Shown here: positions 1 to 11,000 of the stretch, in pieces
Layout of the letters: each line of letters begins with the position of its first letter
Numbering within the stretch: the first letter of the stretch is position 1
Origin: Edaphochlamys debaryana
Taxonomy: Eukaryota > Chlorophyta > Chlorophyceae > Chlamydomonadales
Direction: 5' to 3'
NCBI GenBank assembly: GCA_016858145.1
Contig: JAEHOE010000072.1
Coordinates: 186,001-250,000, forward strand
DNA: 64,000 bases
Position numbers and translations under genes: made by a program
The notes under the pieces: generated by a model
Databases searched by the model: none
What the model was told of the DNA's origin: nothing
Seen by the model: the letters and a program-made list of their open reading frames with translations, nothing else

Positions 1-728
1 AAGGGGGTGGCATGAACTGTGTGGGCTTAGTCTCGGATGCATAATTGCAGGGGTGGAATGTGAGGGGCTGCTGGGATGGGGGTGGGTGGAGCCTGGAAAG
101 TGGCGAGAGGGCTAGCTATCAGCGCTAGGGGCAGAATGCTGAGAGAGGGAAACCGAGCGCCGTACGCGTGGACCCGACCTGGGCTGACCTGTTTGCTGTG
201 GCGACGGTTGTGCGCACGTTTACGTCACGGTGATGCTAAAATTCGTTGATGGGGCATCGGACCGAAAGCGTGGTTGCTCTAGGGGCTCGTGCCTTTGGGC
301 CTTGATGCAGCAATGCACCAACGCTTGGGCAGGCGTGGTTGGCGGTTGTCCGGGCAGCATCGGCTGAGCTTTCATACGGCGATCTGGCAAGGGCAAGTGG
401 AAGTAGACGGGACTGTGCTTGTAGAACAGCGGACGCCAGGATGGATAGGTGGACTCGGACACAACGCATGAGAGAGGTGATGCGGGACACGTGCGGGACG
501 ACTTGCACGTGCGGAACCATTGATTGTGCCTGGCGCGGACGGCGAGAGGGGTTGCTCGGGCGGCGAGCTTGCAAGGAGGAGGACCCGCTATGCATGCTCT
601 AAGGGAAGCTGCGATGACGGAGGCGGCCGGGGCGTGTGCTGCATGCCTGGAGTTGTACTGTGAATTGATAGAGTCTGTGCTTAAGTAAGGCCAAGTGGAT
701 TCTGTAAGGTGCCCTGAAGACCTCCGTA
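1..728. other. intergenic, no gene seen
   Basis: I see no exon chain, RNA gene or clear repeat here. Reading frames are short and none joins by splice sites into a convincing protein. A gene ending just left of the window could have its 3' UTR here, but nothing in the sequence shows it. Confidence 0.4.
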
Positions 729-1305
729 CCGTAGTGCTACGCTGGATTCGCGACACACGCGTTCGCGAATACAATTTTGGGGCCTGAGATTGATCTTAGC
801 AGCACGGGGTTTCGCGAAGGGAAGGGCCGGAGGGCCGGGGGCATTTGGCCCTGCCACGGAATTCGCGAAGCCGCATCCCGAGACCCCCCGGCGCCCCCCC
901 CCTAGCGCCCTGTTGCCAGCAACAATTGCCCAGCACGCTTTCCGCTTCATGATTCAAGCAAGCGGCAACCATCAGCCATTGGAGCAGCCCACGCCGTCAT
1001 TCGCTGAAGCCTGCCGCCCGCCCAAAAGCTAAGCTCTGGCGGCAACAGGCGTGCCGGTCCTGCCTGCCTACGCCAAGAGGCTTAGGTTTGGGCAAGGCCG
1101 CGGATGAAGTCTGCAGTATTCAGGGCTGTACAGCTGAGCCGTGCAAGCACGCACCGCAAGCCCTAGAACACCGCCACAGGGGTATGAGCCGTACCACACA
1201 GGGATTCGGGATACCCCCTCCACCCCTCCAGTCCCCATTCAGCCCCGCCACCGTGTTCGCGAGATTTCGCGAACACGGTGTCGCGAATCCAGCGTAGCAC
1301 TACGG
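729..1305. mobile_element. MITE-like element with terminal inverted repeats
   Basis: The left end reads CCGTAGTGCTACGCTGGATT and continues CGCGACAC (729-756). Its reverse complement ends the element at 1278-1305. Beyond this the two ends stay similar for about 12 more bases through a TTCGCGAA motif. GTA flanks both ends (726-728 and 1306-1308) and fits a 3-bp target-site duplication. TTCGCGAA-type motifs recur inside (about 762, 811, 859, 1256 and 1266), and 1251-1278 forms a near-perfect hairpin. No transposase reading frame is present in 577 bp, so this looks like a non-autonomous DNA transposon. A 3-bp duplication occurs in the PIF/Harbinger and CACTA superfamilies, but the terminal bases do not settle which. 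Confidence 0.7.
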
Positions 1306-2092
1306 GTACCTCCTCCCATGCAGCAGCGCAAGCTGTATCTGTTGCGCACTGTGCATTACCTGCAGTGCCAGCCCCTGATCCAGAGCATGTGCGGCTTGCA
1401 CGTAACAACGGCTTGAAGCTTAGGATCTCTCAGAGTCCCATACGGCTGACAGGCTGCCTACCATACGGCTATGCCCTCTCCCTCAAAGGCAGCGGCGGGG
1501 CAATGCGACAGGACGGACTAGCACGCTGGAGCTTTGGCTCCCCTGCGCACCAGTTCTCGCGTACGGCAAGTGTGCGGTTCCGACTGGGCAAGCCAGCACA
1601 GCAGTGTGGCGCGGGACGGAGCAGCAGACAGCAGGGGGCACACTGTCCCGCGAGGAGGGAATCTGCGCGGAAGGCAGGAGACGGGGGGGAGCTCCGGGTT
1701 TCCCCGCGTGGCCCCGAGGGGGGCTGACAGGGGGTTCGGGGGTTCGGCGCGTGCTTGGGGGGGTCAGCGTGAGCGGCGGGTAGAGAGGGCGTGTGTCAGA
1801 ACTCCTTCGCGGTGTACTGTGCGCTTTACTCCGTAACGCATAACCTTCGCTAGCTCATACACAGTTGTCCTGCGAGAGCCGCACTGCAGGCAAACTCCGC
1901 ACAGCGCTCCGCACACGGCTTTTACAACCCCCAAGATTTATCACCGTCTAGACGCAGCTCCGTTTATCAAGATTGCCCCTGCGCTTGAAGAAACAGCAGC
2001 TTGGGCAGGCTGTCAGGAATGAGCTGAAATGGGAGAGCGCTGAGTAGCCCCCTTCGGGCAGCAGAGCCCCGCCCCCGCCTGCGACTGGAGCG
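1306..2092. other. upstream flank of the TIR-like/TPR gene
   Basis: No coding exon could be supported here. The promoter and 5' UTR of the gene starting at 2093 must lie here or further left. I do not see a convincing TATA box. Confidence 0.35.
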
Positions 2093-5000
2093 ATGGGCTG
2101 TGGCGCTTCTTCGTCAAAAGCAGGTATGACGCGGCAGTGGGGCGGCATGGTCCGCGGCAATTCTCCTCCGTTCTTCTTCTCCTCCTGCCTCTAGATGCAT
2201 AGCCAGTAGGTACCTGTCGGTCCTTGCTGCGGGCCTGGCCTGTCTCTACCCTGCCCGCCTGACGTTACCTCGCAGCCATCAGGACGAGGACGAGCTAGCC
2301 CCCCCCTCACAACGCTGTCCTCCACGTCCCACCAGGCTTCTCCCCCGAGGAGAAGGAGAAGCCTGCCAGCCGCCCCGACTCAGAAACCCAGCCCAGCTCT
2401 GTCAGCACGCCGGTGCCGCCGAGCCTGGCGCGGCCCGCTGGCGGGGGCCCTGCCCGCGCACTTCGCCAGCCCTCTCCAAACGACCCCGGGGGGCAGCGCC
2501 CGACCGTGGGCGAAGCTGGCAAGGCCGGCGCAGGCACCCGAGCATTGGGGTTAGCTACCCGAGAGCTCTCAGCGGCTTCGAGTAGCGCATGCTCGGATGA
2601 AAGCGAGGAGGAGCCCATGTGGATCTCGAGCCGGACCAAACCCGCGCAGTCCGGCCACAGGCGGTCTGCCTCCGCCACCGGCCCCCTGAGCGCCTACCCA
2701 GACCTCAGCGACGCCCCCGCCGTACACGCCAGGAGCCAGTCGGCCTTCGGCGGGGCGGTGGCCGGCCTGTCCCTGGCCCACCGTACGGCACTGTACGACA
2801 ACGCATCCTTCACGGGCTTGGCGGGCCGCGCCGGCAGCGTCAGTGCCATTCGGCTGCCGCCGCTGCCGCTGGCGGCGCGTGCAGCGTCCTTTCTGGCCGT
2901 CGCGCCGCTGCCGCCGTCGGCTCTGTCGGCTATGCAGGCCCAGGCCCGCGCCATGCCGCCGCCCTCTCTGCCGCCACCCCAGCCCTCGCCCCCGGTGCCC
3001 GATGGGCTGCGGTCAGGCACTCCCGGCTCCCGGCCCCGCCCCAAGCGTACCTCCTCCGTCATCCTCGCGTCGCCCTCAGCGCTGGCGCTGCAGGCAGCAG
3101 CGGGTGTAAGCGACGAGCGCGCCGAGTCAGGGGCGGCGGCAGCGGCGGGGGCTGGGCCCGTGTCGCTGCCCCGGGCCCACTCTCCCGAAACCCGGGGCCC
3201 GGCCGGGCCTGCCCGGGAGCGGGGCGTGTCCCTTCAGTTCCTCATTGACTTTTGCGCCGATGTCCCAGAGGTGAGCGGTGGACGATAAGGAACGAGAGCA
3301 AGAAGCTGGGTCCAGCTTCCGCTCCCCTTAACCCCACGGCCCACGCGGCTCCCAGACCGCAGTGGTCTCGAAAGCCTGCGCTCACCGGCCATCTACGCCG
3401 CCCACACTCCAAACCCGGGACCCCTGACACCGTCTCCCCTGGTCTCCCCGCAGGACCTGCCCACGTGGCAGCTGGTTTCGGAGCGAGTGGTCCCCGCCAC
3501 TGGGGGCCGGGGGTGCGCCCTGGTGGACACCTTGGAGCCGGGCCACTCGGGGCCGTGCGAGTTCCTGGTCAGCCACAGGTGCGCAAAAGCGGATCGCCCC
3601 ATCCCTGTGCAATGGTTCGGTTGTACAAGGCGTGTATTCGTTTGAGCGCGCGGAGGCCGGCTGAAAGGGCCGCGGCGGGAGGCCGGCCCGGCTTCATGAG
3701 CCGTACGGTCTCTGCCTTAAGGAGCCATGTCACTGCGGCCGGGCGGCGCAGTGCACATCCCTCTCCCTACTCTCTCTGCCCCCCTACCCTGCTGAAGTCC
3801 CTAGGGTCCCTAGGGTCACACCAGTCATAGAGCAACTGTAAGCCGAACGCGTGAAGCCTCTCCGAGCCTCTTCCGGACGCGTAATCTCAACAAGTCCCCT
3901 CTCTCCTCCCTCCCCACGCCAGCTGGATGGCCCCCTTCTGCCAGCTGGTGCGGTACCTGGCCCTGCACCTGGCGGGCTGCGGGGAGGCGGCGGAGCCGGA
4001 GCTAGAGGCCGGGGCCGGGGCGGGGGCGGAGCCGGCCGCAGGAGCAGCAGCGGGGGGCGCCCCGATGGGCGGCGCCCGGCGCCGCGCGGACCAGGTGCGT
4101 GGGGAGGGCAGTGTCCGCGTGTCCGCTCCTTGTGATTGAGTCGGATGCTGCGTTGCCAGCGCTTGGGTCTGGCTATGATTCTGACCTTTTGGTATGCATG
4201 GCTCTCGTACCTCAATTCCCAGCCGGCGGCTTTATGCTTCATGCCGTGCTCTCCCTTGCTTTCTTGCGGCCTGCAGGTCTTCCTCTGGCTCGACGTGTTC
4301 TGCGTGCCGCAGCACACAGCGCCCTCGCAGGCCCCTGCTCCCGCCGACGGCGCCCCGTCGCTGGACCTCGGTCGCATGGAGGTGGGCTCGTGGGCGGGGG
4401 GGGCCGCGGCGGTTTGTCGGCGGGGACGGCGTGACCTACCGTGGCTTGTTTGGCTGAACGCTTGGAGGCGCCTGAAGAGGCTAGCCGCCAGCGCGGTGCA
4501 GCCGTGCGTGCCACAGCGCTTGCGATGCCTCAATGGCGCTTGACCCTTGGCCCCTGGCCCTCGGACCGCAGGACGTGGTCCGTCAGTGCGGCCAGACCCT
4601 GCTCTGTCTGGACCGAGACGCTTCGGTAAGCACTGGGGCCAACGAGCGATTTCTCCTCGTAGCACAATTCCCTTGCTTTCTGTTTGTTCATTTGGGTGCG
4701 GGCTGTGGAAAAGCGACGATACGCGTGATTCTGGGGCAAGGGGTTTACCGGACGCCGCCCGCCGCCCGCCCCGTGGCCGCCCGCACCGCAGGCGCTGCGC
4801 CGTACCTGGTGCCTTTACGAGTCCTGGCTGTCCATGCAGCAGGCGGGCGGACCGCACAAGCTTGTCGTACTGTCGTACGACACCACACACGAGGCTCTTG
4901 CGGTGCGCGGGGAGGTTGCTTATTGCGTCAGTAGTCTTGCGGATTCTGGGGACTGCGAGGGCTCACAATCACGCCCATTTCGCACGAACGAACTGTCATT

Positions 5001-8000
5001 GTCACTGCACCGCCCACAGGCGACCTGCACGTCTCTGGACTTTGAGGCCTCCGACACGTCCCTCGCAGCGGACAAGGACCGGCTGATGGCCGCGGTCCGG
5101 GCCGCCTCCGGCGAGGGTGAGCGGCGGCGGGGGCATGTGAACGTGTCTTCTTTCGGCCAACCAACCTCATTGCCCCATCATCCTCTGTGACTCTATCCTT
5201 GAGCTCGATGCTTGCCGTACCTGTCTACTGCCCTGTCGTACGCCGGTCTCCAGGTCCAGGCCCGCCAACCATTTGCCTGTATCCTGACGCCGCCGTTGCC
5301 TCTGTCCCTGCCTTGATCGTACCCCACAGGTGGCACCAGGGAGGCGAGCGCGGGTGTGCGCGCGGGGCTCCTGGCCGCCAGCCGGGTGGAGGCGGAGGCG
5401 GCGCTGTCGCAGCTGCACAGCGCTCGGCGCTGGGGCCGCTTCAGGCACATCCACCAGGTGGGGAGTGCAAGGAGGTCCGGGGCGGAGGTGTGGGGAGTGC
5501 AGTAGGCGCTGAGGGCGGCACTCGGCCAGATGCGTCCACCAGGGGGGCCCTGCTTCGGGACTGAGCGCTAGGAGCTAGGGACGGAGGGCTAAAGAAAGCA
5601 GCCTGCAACGCGTCATTCCTAAAGAATGCAGTACCGGTAACCTCAGCATGAAGTCGGCGATTGGGGCGGCTCCGAGCTTGGCCAAACGCACGCAACCGCC
5701 GGACGTGGCGGACTCCAACTTTGTCCGCTCCCCTCTCTTACACATATGTACGACAGGTGCTGATGAAGCACGTGGGCCTACTGGGGGCGCACGGGCGGGA
5801 CGTGGAGGCGCACCACTGGCGGAAGCTGGCGGAGGTGAGGCCGGCTGAGGGATGTCCTGCGGCCAGGTCACCTGACCCTTTCCATCCCGTCCCGCACAGG
5901 GGCGTAGACGCACAATGGCCCGGTCCCGTGCTCCCGTCCCTTTGCTTCCCTCCCCGCTACCCACATTCCCGCCTCCCCTCCTCCGCCGCCGCCGCCTCCG
6001 CATCCACAACAGGGCGTCGACGCGCAGTGGCTGCGGGCGCACCCGCACGGCCCCCGCCCGGGGCCCCCCGGCGCCCGCCCGCAGCCGCAGCCCTTCCCGC
6101 ACGCGTGGGGGAGCACCCCACCCCCCTCCGACCCCGACCCCACCTTTGACCTCGACGGCCCCCCCGACACCGCCTACCCCGACCCCGACTCCGTCTCTGG
6201 TGCCGTCAACCTTGTGGCGGGGGCCGTGGGGGCCGGGCCGTGGGGGCCGGGCGGTGCGTCGCTCCCCGCCTGGCACTGGTCCGCCTACCCCCTGCACCCG
6301 GGGCTGAGGACGCTGCTGGCGGGGGCCCTGGCGGGGGCGTCGCAGGGAAAGGCAGACCACGAGCTGGAGGTCTACAGGTGCGTGCGGCGGTCGTGCTGTG
6401 CTGTGTGCTGTGTGCTGTGTGCTGTGTGCTACGCTGTGCTGTGCTGCTTATGGGGTGCTTTGGCTGTGGGGCAGGGGGCGCTCCTGCACTTCACGCCTGC
6501 CAACCCCTCCTTCCCACCTGCTCTCGTCCCAACTAACTACCTTACTAATTACCCAGCTAACGTACTCCCCGACCCCCAAACCACAGGGACGCCGTGGCCC
6601 AGGCCCGGTGGCGCTGCGCCGCCTGCGCCGCCCCCGGGGCCGCCTCGGCGCTGGCGGGGGCGCGGGCGCTGGAGCTGGCGGGGTGCCGCCTGCGCCTGGC
6701 CGTTCTGCTGGCCACACGGGGGGAGGCGGCGCAGGCGAGCCTGGGGGGGGGGGCCAAAGGGCGGAGGGAGGGAGGTTGGGGAGGGCAGAGGGAGGGAACA
6801 TGGCGGGGGTGAGGGAGGCGGGAGGGGTTTGGGTGGGGTGGGGAAGCGCCTGGGCGCTAAGGCGGTGGCCGTGGCGGAGGACTGTCAGCGCTGCCTGTAA
6901 TCGCAGCCCCTCCCCGTCGCCCCCTCCCCTTCCCCAGGCGCTGGAGGAGGGCGGCCCTGCCGTTGAGGCCTTCGCACGGCACTGCGGCGCAGCCAGCCTC
7001 ACGCACGCCTCCGCGGCGGTGGCGCTGGCGGCCGCCTGCAAGAACACCCGGGACAGGTGCGAGCCCCCAACATTCGCCTCCGTGGACAGCAGTCCTTGAC
7101 CTCCGTGCGTCGCGCGTCCTAGACAGCTCCCGGCAACGTCCGCCCCCCCTCCACACGTGCCCCTTCGTCGTCGCTCCACAACACACCTCCTCCCGCTTCC
7201 CTTCCCCATCCCTTGCCTCCCCCAGTGCGGCGCTCCGCGTGCGGCTGCTGGCCGCGGGGCACTCGGCGCAGGCGGCGCTGCTGGGGCCCGAGCACCCCAC
7301 GGCCCTGGAGACCATGCGGGAGCAGGCCGAGGTGGGGGCGGTTTGCGGGGGGTGCGGGAGGGGAGGGTTGACCTGAGCTTGGAAGGCGGCGCCTGTGGCA
7401 GGATGTGAAATTCGGGTGGATCGCCCTGTTTGTAGGGCCTTGGGGTCAGCTTCAGAACAGGAAAAGGTTGGCTACAGGCAGGCGGGTGCGATCAGACCTT
7501 GACCCACCCGCCCTCTTCCTCGCCCTCCCTTTCTTTCCCTCCTTCCCTCCTTCCCTCCTTCCCCCCCTCCCAGGCCGTAACCCGCACGGGGGACCTGGGC
7601 GCCGCCACCTCCCTGTTCCGGCGCCTGGGGACGCAGCTGTCTCGGGGGGTGGACCTGGCGGAGGCCGAGCCGGAGGGGCCGCTGCCGCCCGACGTGGCGG
7701 CGGCGAGGCTGGGGTCCCGGGCGCTACAGGTGCGGGGGAACGGGGTCGTTGTTGGGTTGTTGGGTTGTGGGGCCGGAGGGCCGGCGCTGCAGGTGCGGGG
7801 GAACGGGGTCATTGTTGGGTTGTGGGGCCGGAGGGCCGGCGCTGCAGGTGCGGGGGAACGGGGTCATTGTTGGGTTGTGGGGCCAGAGGGCCGGCGCTGC
7901 AGGTGCGGGGGAACGGGGTCATTGTTGGGTTGTGGGGCCAGAGGGCCGGCGCTGCAGGTGCGGGGGAACGGGGTCATTGTTGGGTTGTGGGGCCAGAGGG

Positions 8001-11000
8001 CCGGCGCTGCAGGTGCGGGCGTGCAGCGGGCCCGAGGCGCGAGGGACGAGAACCCCGGCTTGTCAGCCCTGTCTCCCCGCCTCCCTGTGGCCAAGCGTGT
8101 ACCGTGTGCGTGTCAGGCCTCGACGAGCATTTCCCTCCCACTCTCCATCCCCCCGTGCCCTCACAGACTTGGTCCACGCTGCTATCCTATCTGGGCTCCA
8201 TGCCAGGACGCGAGGAGGAGGTGGTCGCACTAAGCAGGTGCGCGAATGCGCGGGGCCGAGGCCTGCGGTGCTGGCTGCCCCGTCCGACCAGGAGGCTGCT
8301 TGCTGGTTGGCCCCACGGATGCAACCCGTCTCACGCGCCCTCTCCTGCCCCCCATCGCCTCCTCCAGGGCACTCATCCCCGCACGCCGCCGGGACAATCT
8401 GCGCACCCTGCGCGCTGCTTTGGTGGGGCGACCGCGCGCGGACACGGGCGACGGCGCTGCCGGCCTCGGCAGCGGCGGCGGCGGCGCTGGCGGCGGCAGC
8501 GAGTCGCTGGTGGCGGCGGCGGCCGCCGTCGAGGCGGCGGGCGAGCTGCGGCGCCTGGGCCCGCGCCTCATCCGCACCAACCCCAGCCCGGGTCCCACGC
8601 CAGTACAGCCGCCAAACCTAGATTCAAACGCAGATCATGATCGGCAGGGCGTGGATCTCGCGTCAGGCCTGGATCCCGATTCCGCTCCCAAGCCGGATGG
8701 GCTGGACGCGTGGGAGCTCCGCTTCACGGCAGATGCGGACTGGAACTGGGATCTGGATCTGGTAGGCTGCTCGGATCCAGATGACTGGGACGCGGATCTG
8801 CCTCAGGTGGTGGGCGAGCTTGTGGCGTGGTCGTCGGCTCTGGCTCGAATGGTGAGGAGGGGCATGCCGGAGGGGGGGGTGCGGGAGTATGCCAGCTCTT
8901 GCGCGGGGAAGCGCTGCCCTAAGTCAGGTTTGGCGTATGCATGACCACCGCCAGAGCAGCCCCTAGGACTCACACATGACCCATCCCCAACTTCCCGCCC
9001 CCCCCAGGGCGATCTGGAGGGTGCCGTACGGCTGCAGTGGCGCATCGCGGCGCTGCACCGGGCGCGGGAGGCGGCGGGCTGCTGCGCGCCTCTGGACATC
9101 GAGCTGCCGTGGGGCAAGGTGGGCACATGCATGATGGATTGGTGGAGGCGGGAAACCGTGGGAAGGTTGTGTCGGGGCGTGTCGCGTGGTGGGCCCGAGT
9201 CCCGCATGGGGATCACTGCTACCGGTCTACGTTGTGGTACGGGCGTATGAGATCTGACGCGCGCGCTGTGCCGTACGCCTGCAGTACAAGATGTCGGACG
9301 CGTACGAGCAGGGCCACATGCTGTTCGGCGTGGCGGGCGCGGCTGAGCTGGCGGCGGAGATGCTGGCGAAGCGACAGGCCGCGACCTCCAACGCCACCAC
9401 CACGTCATCTCCTACGGCGGCGTCAGTGGCCTCAAACTCTGGTGTGGACCTAGCTGCGGCGGCGCGCCCTGCCACTGCCCTCCCCACGGCCCCCTCCGGC
9501 TCCCCGATGCGGGGGCGCACGCCGTCGAGGAGGACCCGGGTCGCCTCGGGCGGGGGTCATCCCCAGCAGCAGCAGCACCAGCACCAGCACCAGCAGCCTG
9601 TGGAGGTGAATGCGGAGGATGCGGTGCAGGCAACCGACCGTAAGGGGGCACAGCGGCCCCTCTCCGCCGAACGAAGCGGTGCTACCCGAGACGGCGCTGC
9701 CGCTGCCGCTTCCGCGGCCGTCAACTTGGCACCCGCATGCCTCGCTGCAGCCGGGTCAGCTGAGGCCAAGCGCGAGGCCAAGCGCCAGACGGGCTTACAG
9801 GAGGGGACGGAGGCCAGCGCGGAGGCGAAGGCGGCCGGGCTACAGGCTGGACCCCGCCCGGCCGCCGGAGCCTCCGTGGCAGCGTCGGCTCCGGAGGCGG
9901 CAGGGCTCCAAACGACCAGGCACGAGCCGGCAGAGGCGCGGTCCTCGGCCGAGGGTAGCGGGAGCCAGGCGGAAGCGGCGGGCAAGGTCGAGGCGGCCAG
10001 CAAGGCTGAAGTGGCCGGTAACGCTAAAGCGGCTGTCAGCGCTGAAGCGGTGGTCAGGGTCGAAGCGGCGGCAGCACGCGGCACCAACGGAGCTGCGGAG
10101 GAAGGGGGCGAGGAGGAGGCGGGCGAGGAGGAGGCGGAGGCGGACCTGGCGACGGGTGTGGTTCAGTCCCACTCGTCCCACTCCTCTCGCTCCTCGCAGT
10201 CGTCGCTGCGGTGGGAGGGCCTCGTGCGCGACACAGCACCCGAGGCTCGCGCTGGGTCGGAGGAGGGGGAGGCGGAGGCGGAGGGGGAGGAGGCGGGGGG
10301 AAAGGCGGTTGCCCATGCTGCGGCCGCCGATCAGGTGGCGGCGGCGATGGGCACCGCAGCTGTAGCTGCAGCAGCAGCAGCAGGAGGAGGAGGAGCAACA
10401 GCAGCAGCTGTGGAGAGCCGAGAGCTGCAGAAGCGCGCGAGCGGGAAGCCACAGTCCGCCGGGGGCAACGGATCGCCAGCGGCTGCCTCGAGCCCCGCCC
10501 GCACCGCCCCGGCGCCGCCGTCAAGGCAGGCCTCCCTGGCCCACTCCGCCCCCGCCACCCCCGTCTCCACGCACCGGACTGACGATGAGCTGTCCCCCTC
10601 GGCCCTCCCCCGCCCCTCCACCACCGCCCCAAAGCGCGCCCCCACCCCGCCCTCGCCCCTGCCCGACCCCACCCCCTCGCCCCCACCCTCCATCCCCACT
10701 CCCGCCACCGCCTCGCCCTCCACCGCCCTCACCTCCACCCCGCCCGGACCCACCGACCGGGCCCTCCTCAAGCCGACCTCCCTCCGCGCTTCAGTCCCGG
10801 CCTTCTCCTCGGCCGCACGCCAGGCGCTCCTCGCCCCAGCCCTCTCCGCCTCCCAGACTTGGGAGCCCTTGGTCGGCGCCTCCACCTCGCCCTTCCGGCC
10901 CAGCGTCCGCGCCTCCGAGCCCGGGGAAGGCGCGCGAGCGTGGGGTTCTCCCGGCGCCCTACCCCCTCTGCCTGTCAACCTGACCCTCGATTCAGCGCTA

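Noticed and set aside
6735..6809. Extending exon 12 to a GT donor near 6808
   Set aside because: It leaves phase 2 while the next exon needs phase 0. The GC donor at 6735 keeps the frame.
7721..8020. CRISPR-like array
   Set aside because: The units are contiguous 55-mers with no spacers and lie in a eukaryotic intron.
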